Part shown: one piece after another, positions 25,377-35,067 of the stretch | Position numbering within the stretch: the stretch's first letter is position 1 | How the letters are laid out: each line of letters starts with the position of its first letter | Assembly: GCF_900112045.1 (NCBI RefSeq) | Contig: NZ_FOJW01000019.1 | Span: 1-59,418 of the forward strand | Source of the DNA: Lentibacillus halodurans | GTDB taxonomy: Bacteria; Bacillota; Bacilli; Bacillales; Amphibacillaceae | Direction of reading: 5' to 3' | Length of the DNA stretch: 59,418 nt | Made by a program: the position numbers and the translations under genes | Notes under the pieces: generated by a model | Databases searched by the model: none | What the model was told of the DNA's origin: nothing | The model's input: only the letters and a program-made list of their open reading frames with translations

Positions 25377-26312
25377 ATGGATTCAGCATCGGCGTTTCTG
25401 CAGGAAATGGTTCATCTTTATATTACTGCACTGATCGGGTTTATGCTACGGAAAAAAGGAATTTTAAATCAAAGCACTGATCATGAACTGACACAGCTCA
25501 TTTTATATGTCACACTTCCTGCCCTGATTTTATTCTCATTGGATATTCCCTTTTCTTTTTTCTTAATTAAAGAATTCCTTTTGCTCTTGGGCATGTCTGC
25601 TTACATTCTGCTGCTGTCCATTTTCCTTGCTGGATGGATGCGGAGGCGCTCAAATCTTCCGGATAGGCAAAAAAGTGTTTATGAAGGACTTATTATCTTT
25701 GGCAATCAGGGGTATATTGGTTTTGCGGTCATCTTTGCTGTTTTTGGAGAGCAGGGTATTGTTTATTTAACCATGTTTAACTTGATTTATTTCATTCTCA
25801 TTTGGACGTATGGCATTTACTTATTCACAAACGATAAATCTCAGATAGAATGGAGGAAAATATTTTTAAACCCTGGCGTGCTCTCCACATTGACTGGAAT
25901 GCTCGTGTTGTTTCTTCCAATCAGCTGGCCAGGTTTATTGGTAAGCACATTTGAAAATGTCGGAAAAATGACTGTTCCGCTTTCGATGATCTTAATCGGC
26001 AGTTTAATCGCAAATATAACCTGCAAAGACTTTGCCTTTCTGATGAAAAACATTTATATATGGAAGGCAGTAATGTTCAAGCTTCTCATCATTCCGCTGC
26101 TGTTAATTCCTTTTGCAGCTTTTTCCATCCCATCATCTTTGCTCATGATAGCCGTTCTAACAGCAGGAATGCCTTCCGCCCCAACGATGTCACTTTACGC
26201 GCAAAAATTTGGAGCTGACACACATTTTGCCTCTTTAGGTGTAATGATTTCCAGTTTGTCAGGTATCCTCACGATCCCATTGTTATATGTTGTTTTACAC
26301 CTGATATTTTAA
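25377..26312 (+). CDS. AEC (auxin efflux carrier) family transporter
   Basis: A 311-residue membrane protein with ten hydrophobic segments and the AEC pattern: FMLRKKGILNQSTDHELTQLILYVTLPALI at the N-terminal half and GMPSAPTMSLYAQKFGAD at the C-terminal half. Members export or import organic acids such as malate. ATG 25377 has AGGAGTG; the GTG at 25368 is part of that ribosome site. A relic of a paralogue lies immediately upstream on the other strand. Confidence 0.88.
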   Translation: MDSASAFLQEMVHLYITALIGFMLRKKGILNQSTDHELTQLILYVTLPALILFSLDIPFSFFLIKEFLLLLGMSAYILLLSIFLAGWMRRRSNLPDRQKSVYEGLIIFGNQGYIGFAVIFAVFGEQGIVYLTMFNLIYFILIWTYGIYLFTNDKSQIEWRKIFLNPGVLSTLTGMLVLFLPISWPGLLVSTFENVGKMTVPLSMILIGSLIANITCKDFAFLMKNIYIWKAVMFKLLIIPLLLIPFAAFSIPSSLLMIAVLTAGMPSAPTMSLYAQKFGADTHFASLGVMISSLSGILTIPLLYVVLHLIF

Positions 26313-26442
26313 TAATCCTGGGCCAAAACCACTCGGTAATTATACAAGGTTAGGAAGACCGGATTACAGATGATGGTACAAGCTTATAACTGGTTTCTAA
26401 CAAAGCGCTCTTGATGCATCTTAGTTACGACTAATAATATGG

Positions 26443-26602
26443 CTAATAAAAATCCCAGTAACGCAGCAGATTAAGCGTTTCCAATAAATCCCCTTCTCCT
26501 ACAAACCTGCTAACTGCAATCACTGTATTATCAAAAATCAAAAAACCTAAAACTAAATAAATAAACGAACGTAGTGACCAGAATTGTGCTTTGGGTTCCA
26601 TC
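26443..26602 (-). pseudogene. Membrane protein stub cut by the IS21 relic
   Basis: Reads MEPKAQFWSLRSFIYLVLGF, then LIFDNTVIAVSRFVGEGDLLET and NLLRYW, before a stop at 26443. It looks like the N-terminal half of a small membrane protein whose end diverged; the IS21-type sequence begins right at its start. Confidence 0.45.
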
Positions 26603-27930
26603 TTAAAAGAATATCCAGATATGACGAGTGCCCAGGTACATGATTGGCTGCAGGAAAGGTTAGATGTAACAGCAGTAGCTGAGAACACTGTAAGAAACTA
26701 TGTGAAAGAATTAAGAGACAAGTATCATATACCTAAAGAAACGGCGGGACGGGTTTATGGCTCAGTAGAAGGAATTACCGATGAGAAAACAGATGCAAGT
26801 CGATTTTGGAGAAACCTTTGTATATACGGTGTCAGGGCAAAGAAAGAAGCTTTATGTAGCTGGGTTTATCTTAGCCCATTCAAGATACAAATATGCAGAG
26901 TGGTTAGATCGCCCTCTTCGTACATCTGACTAAATCAGAATGCAGGAAAATACATTTCAGTATTTTGGAGGGATGACGAAAGAAATTGTGTATGATCAAG
27001 ATCGTTAATTGGCGATTAGCGAGAATACCGGAGATTTAATCCTTACGGAATCTTTTACTAAATATCAAAAAACCAGAAGGTTTAAGATATATCTCTGTAA
27101 AAAAAGTGATCCAGAGTCAAAAGGGAAAGTTGAACAAGTAATAAAGTATGTGAAGAAGGCAAAGCATAGCATCTTCAAGGACTTGGATTCATGGCAACAG
27201 TCATGTTTGAAGTGGCTTAAAAGAACGGGGAATTATAAGATTCAGCATAATACAAAGAAAAGACCTTTCGAAGTGCACGCCCTCGAAAAGCAGCACCTTC
27301 AAAAGGTCAATGAAAATTACATTTTTGAAAATATCTCATCTATAAATATAACAAGAAAAATTCATAAAGACAACGTTATTCGTTTTGAAGGGAATCGATA
27401 TAGTATTCCACTTGGAACATTTCAAAATGGTGCGGGAAAATGTTGCTTATGTATCCGTGGCTGGAGAGGAGTTAAGCATCTCTCTTCACCCAGATGGCAG
27501 TCCAATAGCTGTGCATAAATTATCAAACGAGAAAGGGAGAATCATAACAGATCCCACTCATCGAAGACGATCTCAAACAAAAAGAGATAAACTGGTGAAA
27601 CAGGTTACGGAACAATTGGCTGAAACAGAAGACTCAATCTGGCTTATCATGACTTTACAAGAGCATTATCCAAGGCATACCATTGATCAATTCAAAGTGG
27701 TACTTAAGGTTATAGAAATATATCCACTTTATATCAACGATCCCGTAAAAGAAATGAAACGGCTTGTATTAACCAGCGCAAATTATTTAAGAGATATCGC
27801 CATTGCATTGGAGATACAAAGCAGCAAACAATCTTCCAAAAAAGAAGTGATTAATGAGAAGTATAAAGCCACGACTGCACCTGAACGTGATCAAGATATT
27901 TACCTTCAAGTTCTTCAAGGAGGTAGATAA
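26595..27930 (+). pseudogene. IS21-family transposase IstA, decayed
   Basis: Pieces of IstA in three frames: EYPDMTSAQVHDWLQERLDV and NTVRNYVKELRDKYHIPKE (DNA-binding part), DFGETFVYTVSGQRKKLYVAG (catalytic core start), ESKGKVEQVIKYVKKA, FEGNRYSIPLGTF, then the C-terminal segment to 27930. At least two frameshifts, a stop at 27006 and a missing N-terminus. IstB is absent, replaced by an IS256 fragment. Confidence 0.85.
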
Positions 27931-27934
27931 GATG

Positions 27935-28180
27935 GCAGATATCCCTGGGAATATGAAGCTCCAGATTCCCGTACTCCGTTTTGAATATACGCCCGTAAAA
28001 CCCATTACGTGAATTACCGGAATTAACACCATCCCGATCATAAGGCTCATAGTCCAGAAAAACAGTTAGTTCATGTTTCAAAAGCTGATTGACAGCTGTT
28101 TCCAAATGCCGCCGAAAAACTTCTTTAATATCTAGTTTTTGGGCTAGTGCTTCAAGTAAATCTGTAGTAGGATGATTCAT
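27935..28180 (-). pseudogene. IS256-family transposase N-terminal fragment
   Basis: From ATG 28180: LLEALAQKLDIKEVFRRHLE, TAVNQLLKHELTVFLDYEPY, SGNSRNGFYGRIFKTEYGNLELHIPRD. This is the mutator-type N-terminal domain; sequence identity stops at about 27940, where the IS21 relic begins. The catalytic DDE part is missing. Confidence 0.85.
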
Positions 28181-28182
28181 AG

Positions 28183-28240
28183 GGAAGACCTCTTTTCTGT
28201 GAATTAGTCGGCTAACTTTATTCTACAGAAAGGGTCTTCC
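28183..28240. repeat. Inverted repeat at the IS256 end
   Basis: GGAAGACCTCTTTTCTGT (28183-28200) faces ACAGAAAGGGTCTTCC (28225-28240). It sits just upstream of the transposase start and probably contains the outer IS256 terminal repeat. Confidence 0.6.
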
Positions 28241-28344
28241 TTTTTCTATGACATGAAATACTCAAATTCTATTTACACAAAAAATTTTACACTCTCGCAT
28301 CACGAGCTATTATCATAATTTAATTTTTTACTATTAGGTAAGTT

Positions 28345-28707
28345 TAGTTGCAAACAGACCGGTACGGTTATACACGAACCTTCAAAGTTTACGAATGCGA
28401 GGACTGTACAGGGTGCCCACCGCGCGTTCCCAATGCACCAAAGCGAAGGAACGCCAAGTGGGAAAGCCAAAAAGCATACACAAGACAACAGCTTTCGGAG
28501 GAAGAAACTGGTGAAATTTACGGCAAACGTAAAATTGATGTGGAGCCAGTCCTCGGATTTCTGAAGGCTAATTTGCGTTTCTCGCGTTTCTCAGTCAGGG
28601 GCCAGAAGAAAGTGAAAAATGAGCTGGGATTTGCATTCATGGCGGTGAGCATGAGAAAGTACACCGCCAAAAAGTCTAATCCTACCTTAGATGATAACAA
28701 CCATTAA
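28345..28707 (+). pseudogene. IS1182-family transposase C-terminal fragment
   Basis: YECEDCTGCPPR (the Cys-rich insert), then RKIDVEPVLGFLKANLRFSR, FSVRGQKKVKNELGFAFMAV and a stop at 28705. These are the C-terminal motifs of IS1182 DDE transposases (Glu in VEPV). The N-terminal two thirds are missing; a fragment of that part type occurs at 14972, but the two are not contiguous. Confidence 0.8.
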
Positions 28708-28710
28708 ATC

Positions 28711-28754
28711 AAAAAGGTTCCAACCATCAAAAACTGATGATTGGAACCTTTTTT
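28711..28754. terminator. Hairpin after the IS1182 fragment
   Basis: AAAAAGGTTCCAACCATCA pairs with TGATGATTGGAACCTTTTTT. Strong stem with T-run; likely the transposase terminator or part of the element's end. Confidence 0.75.
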
Positions 28755-28982
28755 AAGTCATTTTTGGCTAGTTATGTTCCAGCCTTAAACAAAATGGTTA
28801 TAGAAGTTTACATGAAAATGCTTTTCAATTGTTGACTTTTCGCTAAGGATCTAATGTGTCTTTTGTAAATGATTGATAAAACAAAGTAACCCTAATAAGA
28901 AAGTGTTTAACCCAAAGCAGGCATTCTTTTTATTAAACTAAAATTTTAAATCTTTATTTTACATTTATAGGAGGAATTTTTT

Positions 28983-29123
28983 ATGAAATATCAAAAAGAT
29001 CAGAGAAACGGTTTGTCACTGTCACAGGTTGGAATGGGATGTATGCGCCTCACTAAAAAAAGTGAAGGAATAAAAGTAATTTACGAAGCATTAGATGTGG
29101 GAATCAATTTCTTCAATAGGTGA
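28983..29123 (+). pseudogene. Aldo/keto reductase N-terminal stub
   Basis: AGGAGGAATTTTTT then MKYQKDQRNGLSLSQVGMGC, MRLTKKSEGIKVIYEALDVG, INFFNR and stop. The GMGCMR and alternate-helix pattern are those of AKR enzymes, which are near 300 residues; here only 46 codons remain. Confidence 0.7.
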
Positions 29124-29733
29124 AATAAACAAATTTCGGGGGACGGACTTCCTTCACATCCTAAACATTCATATCGCAAATCCTAAATCACTTGTGCCAC
29201 AACGAATCGTCTTCTCAACCGTTTCTTTAATATGACTACGATAGGACTTAGGGAAATGATCAGAATGTAGCTCCCAAAACCCGGCGAAATGCGAAATGTT
29301 CTTTTAAAATTGTTTAATAACACCAGTGCCTTTTCTCATCTGTTTCTTCTACTCTATTTGTTCCTTGCATTTTACCATAAAAGTTATCCACAGATATCAA
29401 ATTTTATAATTCCTAAACAACAAAAAAGCCACCAGTCTTATTCAAACTAGTGGTTCGTACAGTTTAATTTTATTTTACATAAAATGACAAAATTCGAGAG
29501 GTGGTACCGAAACAGGCATCATCTACCACTCATGTGGGGTTATGGCTTGGCTTTTATCATTTGTTAATACTTGCATGACTCGTTCAACTACATCACCTAA
29601 TCCGGTACGATTCGTGAAAACCTTCCTTAATATCAATCAACCCCTGGAAACTAAGTTAATGACCTCCGGAAATTCATTCGTATATGCAAGTGACATGTCA
29701 TGTTAGCTTCTCTTGTTTAGAAGTGAATCATCA
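29124..29733. other. Intergenic stretch with a hairpin
   Basis: No convincing gene. A hairpin at 29410-29440 (GCCACCAGT ... ACTAGTGGT) about 300 bases beyond the cupin gene may end the sugar-acid operon. The sequence after it (GACAAAATTC) recurs near 38833 behind a similar hairpin. Confidence 0.4.
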
Positions 29734-30177
29734 TTAAGTAATGTATGATTTTTTCTCATGTTTAGATAACATACAACGATCAGATTCTACTATAATCCTC
29801 TTGACATCAACAAATTCAAGTGAATTGTTTACTTGTGAATATACCCATAAGATTACTAGTTTTTCAGTTTTGCTTGCATTTACAAATCTATGTGGGATAT
29901 CAGGCGGGATAAAAGATGTATCAAATTTTCTTACAAATGAGCGATCACCCGCAACATCACAAAATGATTCACCTTCTAAAATAGTTACAGATTCCTCTAC
30001 GTTGTGTACATGGCATGGGAGACCTGCCCCCGGGTCAAAAGTGGCCAAACCTGTAAGAATAGATCTTGCTCCCATTTCTTTTGTTACCATGTTATGAAAA
30101 TAAACTCCGCTATCTATTTCAAATGGTTCGACCTCGTTATACTTATTTATAAACGGTCGATACAATTGGTCTTCCAC
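29734..30177 (-). CDS. Cupin-domain protein of the sugar-acid operon
   Basis: A 147-residue single-domain cupin. Metal-site motifs: PGAGLPCHVHNVEESVTILEG (His-x-His...Glu) and IPPDIPHRFVN (His). Such small cupins are isomerases, epimerases, dioxygenases or sensors; the substrate cannot be read from sequence. GTG 30177 with GTGAGGAG. It is the last gene of the leftward operon after the OtnK-like kinase, so it may process the same sugar acid. Confidence 0.8.
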   Translation of the reverse strand: MEDQLYRPFINKYNEVEPFEIDSGVYFHNMVTKEMGARSILTGLATFDPGAGLPCHVHNVEESVTILEGESFCDVAGDRSFVRKFDTSFIPPDIPHRFVNASKTEKLVILWVYSQVNNSLEFVDVKRIIVESDRCMLSKHEKKSYIT

Positions 30178-30252
30178 TAAATTCTCCTCACTTTCAGCTA
30201 TATCTTAGAAACAAGACAATCCTTCTAACTTATATATTTGAATTATAATTGA

Positions 30253-31542
30253 TTAGCCTTTAGAAAGGTCTTTTAAATGATTGATTGCTTTAGCCAAAAA
30301 ATCTACTTTACCAAAGCTGCCTGATTTTAATACAATGAGCATCTCTTTACCTATTGATAAACTGGAAGGCAGTCCAGGTTCAATCTCCTTTAAAACGAAG
30401 TTACCTTCTATTCCAAGTTTCCTTAAAATCGTTCCAGACGTGTCGCCGCCAGCGATAATCAGTCTTTTTAGCCCTGTTTCCTTTACTAGTTTATAAGAGA
30501 CTTCTGCTAACTTAGATGAAACTAACTTACTAATTGTAAAAGAATCAACATTGTAGTTTTGGGACCCTATTTCTTTAGTTTTGGCCACTACATTTTCAGC
30601 GTTATCCGCCATAACAAGCACGTCTTTTCCACTACTAATTGTATCTTTGGCTTGTTCAACTATTCTAGTGACTTCTTTTTTAGCTTCATCCTCGTTAAAT
30701 GCTCTACGAGAATCAAAAACTAAAGTCTTAACCCTATTAGTTGTTAAGTAATTTGTCTGCCCCTTTGTCTCCAGGGTTAAACTCCCGGAAACAACTAAAA
30801 CTCCATTGTCATCTTCAATATCTAAATTATCCAAAATTTTATTACCGTTTTTTTCTGGCCAATATTTAGGCAACTCCTCAGCAATTGCCGAACTGCCACA
30901 AATTACTGTTAAGTCATGAATAGCTTCTGCTACAATTGCTAGATCTTCTTGGTTTACAGAGTCAATGATACAATAATTAGCATTCTCTTTAGCTTTGTTT
31001 ATGGATTCCTTTAAGAAACTAGCTCCTTTCCTAACAGTGTCAATATTTATTAATGTAACTTTTCGGCTAGTTTGCTCCTGCAAAATATCGACAAGGTTGG
31101 ATTTTACCATTGGATGCACAGGATCATTAGCAAAGTTTGAGTTTTCTAGCATCACACCGTGAACGCTATGATTTCCATTTATCGTTTGTCTTCCATTTTT
31201 GGGAAAAGCAAGACTAATTACTGCAAATTCCTCATCCAAAGCATCTAACATCCCATCAAATTCCTGACCAATATTACCACGAAAAACAGAACAGGTTTTG
31301 TTAAAATATAACGAACAACCTAACTCCTTAAGGCTTTTTGTAGCATTATATGCTTTTTCATAACTGATTTCCTGGCGATCTAGTCTACTATCAGTGTCAA
31401 CAATCAATACATCTGAGTCAACCTCATAATCAGCGTTTTCTTTATAAGGAAGGACCTTAACAGAATATTGATTATTACCGAACATCACTCCGATATCATT
31501 TGCCCCAGTTGTATCATCTGCCACTACTCCTATCACGCTCAT
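30253..31542 (-). CDS. Four-carbon acid sugar kinase (OtnK/DtnK, DUF1537 family)
   Basis: A 429-residue kinase. N-terminal substrate domain begins GVVADDTTGANDIG (family D-D-x-T-G-A), contains KTCSVFRGNIGQE (the K-x-D/C-S-T-x-R-G motif) and AFPKNGRQTINGNH. The C-terminal nucleotide domain has GGDTSGTILRKLGI and a glycine-rich LKSGSFG. Members phosphorylate 3-oxo-tetronate, threonate or erythronate. The context, with LtnD- and OtnC-like enzymes, favours 3-oxo-tetronate 4-kinase activity. Confidence 0.88.
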   Translation of the reverse strand: MSVIGVVADDTTGANDIGVMFGNNQYSVKVLPYKENADYEVDSDVLIVDTDSRLDRQEISYEKAYNATKSLKELGCSLYFNKTCSVFRGNIGQEFDGMLDALDEEFAVISLAFPKNGRQTINGNHSVHGVMLENSNFANDPVHPMVKSNLVDILQEQTSRKVTLINIDTVRKGASFLKESINKAKENANYCIIDSVNQEDLAIVAEAIHDLTVICGSSAIAEELPKYWPEKNGNKILDNLDIEDDNGVLVVSGSLTLETKGQTNYLTTNRVKTLVFDSRRAFNEDEAKKEVTRIVEQAKDTISSGKDVLVMADNAENVVAKTKEIGSQNYNVDSFTISKLVSSKLAEVSYKLVKETGLKRLIIAGGDTSGTILRKLGIEGNFVLKEIEPGLPSSLSIGKEMLIVLKSGSFGKVDFLAKAINHLKDLSKG

Positions 31543-31658
31543 ACCCCTCCCATCAAATTTCCTAGTTAAGTATTTTCCTTCATTGTTTAAGCATGTGTGT
31601 GTTATTCACAACAATCATAATTACTTTACAATATGAAAACATACCTGTTGTGTCTATT

Positions 31659-32315
31659 TCATTTATTTTTATGAATCTTTCTTGGCTTGTATAATGAATT
31701 TTCCAAGAAGTCCTCCACAACTTTATCTGGTATTCTAGTTAATCGAATACCTGCTTTCTTAGCTTCAAGAACCATGCGACAAGCCATTTCCAAAGTTTCT
31801 AACCTCATCAATGCTTGCGGCATTGAATCATCAAATACAATGACGCCATGGTTTTTCATTATAATTATGTTAGCGTTCAATGATTGCTCAGCTACCGCAT
31901 CCCCTAGTTCTTGTGAGCCAGGATGGTAATAGTCAATATAAGAAACATTTTCTAGGTAATACATGGTTTCAATAAATAACTCAGATATGATGCTTAATTC
32001 GTTACTGCAGGCAACTAATGTCGTATAAAATGGACTAGAGTGTAAAATTGCTTTTGCATCCTTACGTTTTTTATAAATACCTGAATGCATCGGCGTTTCT
32101 TTAGATGCTTTTCTTTCGCCGCCTTTTTTATCTGTATAGATGTCAAAAACCACAAAGTCATCTTTCTTAAGTTCACCCAACTTAGTTCCAGAACCGCTAA
32201 TAAGCATTGATTCGTCATTCATTCTCAAACTTATGTTACCTGAAGTGCCCCATGCCAGCTGATTATCCACCAAACTTTTACCCGTATCTATTAGTTCTTT
32301 TTCAATAGAAGTCAT
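31659..32315 (-). CDS. Class II aldolase/adducin family (OtnC-like decarboxylase)
   Basis: A 218-residue class II aldolase fold protein: WGTSGNISLR and ISGSGTKLG (phosphate loop), KETPMHSGIY (catalytic Glu73), YYHPGS and IIMKNHGVIVF (metal His). OtnC enzymes decarboxylate 3-oxo-tetronate 4-phosphate to dihydroxyacetone phosphate. The usual H-x-H metal pair reads ILHSSPF here, so only one His is obvious. ATG 32315 follows AGGAGGTG; the GTG inside that site is not the start. Confidence 0.82.
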   Translation of the reverse strand: MTSIEKELIDTGKSLVDNQLAWGTSGNISLRMNDESMLISGSGTKLGELKKDDFVVFDIYTDKKGGERKASKETPMHSGIYKKRKDAKAILHSSPFYTTLVACSNELSIISELFIETMYYLENVSYIDYYHPGSQELGDAVAEQSLNANIIIMKNHGVIVFDDSMPQALMRLETLEMACRMVLEAKKAGIRLTRIPDKVVEDFLENSLYKPRKIHKNK

Positions 32316-32428
32316 AAGCACCTCCTATGTAAATTAGCTTCATTTATTTAGCAACTTTTGGCAGCTTGTAAATTTGTATGCTTTATAGAAAGTAATGCTT
32401 GTACATTTAAATTTTTTGGATTTTTTCT

Positions 32429-33334
32429 TTATTCAAAGCCTTCCTTACGAACCTGTACACCTAGTAAATCTTCATAAAAGCGAATCATTGCGTGTTTGTA
32501 ATAATCACGTTGCCCTCCCTGTAAAGCCAATTGGTAAGATTGCATTGTGCCACTTAATGTTGGTAGTGGAATCTCATGTTTCACTAAAACTTCATTGATG
32601 CTTTCCATATCTTTATAAGCTTTATCAAGTGAGAACCCATGTTCAAAATCCCCTTCTAAAACCTTCGGAACCAATGTTTTTGAAGCAAAGCTTGACCCTG
32701 TAGCTGTAATTAACACATCACCGAGTTTTTCGGGATCTAGACCAAGTTTGACACCAACTGGCATTAATTCACTAAAACTTGCCACACAAATATTTAATGC
32801 ACAATTATTAATTACTTTTGTGAGCTGACCACATCCGTTCTCACCCATGTAAAGCACCTGTGTCCCCATCTTGTCCAGCATAGGTTTAATTTTATTAAAT
32901 ACTTCTTCATTACCGCCACACATGATACTAAGTGTTCCTTCCATACTTTTTGCCTGTTGTCCAGAGATAGGGCAATCCAAAAATTCAACACCATTTGCTT
33001 TGCAGGTTTCAGCAATTTCCGTTGCACCTAGATAGCTTATTGTACTAAAGTCAATGATAGTTTGACCTGGATTTAAATGAGTTAAAAGACCACTTTTGCC
33101 TAACACTACTTCTTTTACAATGTCTAAGTTAGGTAAACAAAGATATATATAATCACTATCTACTGTATCCGTGATGTCAGTTGTTGTGTTAATTCCTTTT
33201 TCCTTGAATTGCTCTAATGCTTCTAGATTTGCATCACATGCAAGAAACTCAAACTCATTTTTCTGTTCACCCTTTGCTAAGTTTAAAGCCATACCCATCC
33301 CCATTACACCTAAACCAATAAAACTTACTTTCAC
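32429..33334 (-). CDS. 2-hydroxy-acid dehydrogenase of the HIBADH/LtnD family
   Basis: A 301-residue beta-hydroxyacid dehydrogenase: NAD loop FIGLGVMGMGMALNL, substrate motif EFLDCPISGQQAKSMEGTL (family D-x-P-V-S-G), catalytic Lys in GQLTKVINN, and a helical C-terminal dimerisation domain. LtnD oxidises L-threonate at C2 to 2-oxo-tetronate; 3-hydroxyisobutyrate or tartronate semialdehyde are alternative substrates. The neighbours make a tetronate substrate likely. GTG 33334 behind AAAGGAGAG. Confidence 0.87.
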   Translation of the reverse strand: MKVSFIGLGVMGMGMALNLAKGEQKNEFEFLACDANLEALEQFKEKGINTTTDITDTVDSDYIYLCLPNLDIVKEVVLGKSGLLTHLNPGQTIIDFSTISYLGATEIAETCKANGVEFLDCPISGQQAKSMEGTLSIMCGGNEEVFNKIKPMLDKMGTQVLYMGENGCGQLTKVINNCALNICVASFSELMPVGVKLGLDPEKLGDVLITATGSSFASKTLVPKVLEGDFEHGFSLDKAYKDMESINEVLVKHEIPLPTLSGTMQSYQLALQGGQRDYYKHAMIRFYEDLLGVQVRKEGFE

Positions 33335-33468
33335 GATTATACTCTCCTTTTAAATTATATTTTGTTTGTATAAGTTCTAAACTATTTTTCGCTTTATAAC
33401 TTCAAATAAACACTTATTAAAATTATGCGTTTAGTTGCTTTTAATAGTCGGATCATCCCCTGCATTAT

Positions 33469-34140
33469 TCAATTATCAATGGGCTGATTACCTTCAATTG
33501 TTTGAGAGACTGCTTTTACTGCTTCTCCTGGGCTTGTCAATACTGGTAGTCCAAGTGTTTCTGTTTCACTTTTCGCGGATGCCTGGGTAATCTGCGCAAG
33601 AACAATCGCTTCGCAACCTCTTTCTTTCAATTTAGCTGCCGCTTCACAGTTAAGACGATTATGCTCTGTTTCATTTCCCCCTTTTAGTTCCGTGAACGCC
33701 TGTGTGCTGACTTCAGTATCCACCTCTATTTCATTAGCAAAATCTTTTGCGAGCTTTTCAATTTGAGCTTTTGTCGCTGGTATAGATGGCGCGTTGGTTG
33801 CGACCACACCCACCTTTCTAAAGTTTTTAGCGGCATTTTCCAACATCGGTTGATCGACTGCCAATATTGGAACTGATATAAAAGGTTTCATAACATTGAC
33901 ATAAGGTGTCAGAACTGTACATGCTACGATGATTGCATCCACCCCAGCGTCCTGTGCAGCAAAGGTGATTCTGGCAAAATCTCGATATAATCGGTCATCA
34001 ATACCATCATTTTGATTTGCGTAGTACTGGATATTCTCATTAACAAAATTCAATAAGGTAACATCCGGTAACGTTTGTTTAAAAGCTTCATTTAACGGTG
34101 GCACAGCATTACATGTTGCATGAATCACACCAATTTTCAT
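33469..34140 (-). CDS. Aspartate/glutamate racemase-family protein
   Basis: A 223-residue protein of the Asp/Glu racemase superfamily. IHATCNAVPP at the start and AIIVACTVLTPY give the first catalytic Cys. The second-half motif, usually L-G-C-T, is IVLAQITQAS, so the second Cys is missing. Two-cysteine members racemise; one-cysteine relatives are decarboxylases or isomerases. It sits between the GntR regulator and the dehydrogenase. ATG 34140 has GAGGAGAGG; the open frame to 34179 is not used. Confidence 0.82.
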   Translation of the reverse strand: MKIGVIHATCNAVPPLNEAFKQTLPDVTLLNFVNENIQYYANQNDGIDDRLYRDFARITFAAQDAGVDAIIVACTVLTPYVNVMKPFISVPILAVDQPMLENAAKNFRKVGVVATNAPSIPATKAQIEKLAKDFANEIEVDTEVSTQAFTELKGGNETEHNRLNCEAAAKLKERGCEAIVLAQITQASAKSETETLGLPVLTSPGEAVKAVSQTIEGNQPIDN

Positions 34141-34210
34141 ATCAACCTCTCCTCTTCCTAAGTGTAGATAAATGGACATTGTTAATATCTAATATCATTT
34201 AGTCCGAAAA

Positions 34211-34900
34211 TCAAACATCATCATCGATGTTAACTTCAGATAATACAAACATTGCCAATTCACTATTGGTTGCATCCATATGGGACTCCATATACATTCT
34301 TGCACTATCTGAATCTCTTTTAGCAATTGATTTAGCAATCTCTTGGTGATAATGCACTGCTTTTTCAATCATTCCTGGACTTTTTGTGTAGGTGCGCAAT
34401 TGTTTCAACTCTTCCTGTAAATCTAAGTAAGCTTTTATGGCATACTCATTATGAGTTGATTCAACAATAAGCCTATGAAATCTATTGTCTTCTTCGTCTG
34501 TTGACTTAAAAGTTTGAGCCAATTCACTCATTATTTCCGAAGACTCCGTAATCATTTCGATTTCATGATTAGAGGCTCGTTTTGCTGCGACATTTGCAAA
34601 CAAAGGTTCTGTCATAAGTCGAAATTCCATCAACTTTAACAACTTCATGAAAGTTTTACGACTTACATTTGTGAATTGCATTGAAGGATCATAGCTTACA
34701 AATGTCCCTCTTCCTTGTTGGATGTTTACATATCCTTTGGATTCAAGAGTTCGAAAAACTTCACGGATTGTAGAAATCCCTACATTATACTGAGAAGCTA
34801 GTTCAATTATTGTTGGCAGCCTAGATTCAACCTCCCATTCCTGACTTTCGATCTTTTTTGTCATTTCATCTAGGAGTTGCCGATATTGAATTTTTGACAT
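34211..34900 (-). CDS. GntR-family regulator (FadR subfamily)
   Basis: A 229-residue regulator: N-terminal winged helix (RLPTIIELASQYNVGISTIREVFRTLESKG, then QQGRGTFVS) and a helical FCD ligand domain with metal-type His residues (FHRLIVESTHN, HYHQEIAKSI, ESHMDATN). ATG 34900 follows TTGGAGGA. Its own promoter contains a palindromic site that also occurs in the tctC promoter, so it probably represses both units until the sugar acid is present. Confidence 0.9.
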   Translation of the reverse strand: MSKIQYRQLLDEMTKKIESQEWEVESRLPTIIELASQYNVGISTIREVFRTLESKGYVNIQQGRGTFVSYDPSMQFTNVSRKTFMKLLKLMEFRLMTEPLFANVAAKRASNHEIEMITESSEIMSELAQTFKSTDEEDNRFHRLIVESTHNEYAIKAYLDLQEELKQLRTYTKSPGMIEKAVHYHQEIAKSIAKRDSDSARMYMESHMDATNSELAMFVLSEVNIDDDV

Positions 34901-34931
34901 TGGAATTCCTCCAAATTGTAATGATTTTTAT

Positions 34932-34959
34932 ATAATACATCATATGTATTATATGTCAA
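34932..34959 (-). promoter_or_regulatory. gntR promoter with built-in operator
   Basis: Leftward TTGACA (34959-34954), 16 bases, TATTAT (34937-34932). Between and over these lies the palindrome ATAATACAT-CAT-ATGTATTAT (34932-34952). The core ATACAT-N3-ATGTAT is shared with the tctC promoter. Confidence 0.78.
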
Positions 34960-35067
34960 TCACTCAATTAATTAACCCCCCCTAATCTGATTGTTCAGTG
35001 TGAGCACAAAACTAGTAGAAATGGGCTAAAGCCGACTATATATCCAAAATTTTTTACACTATTTCGA

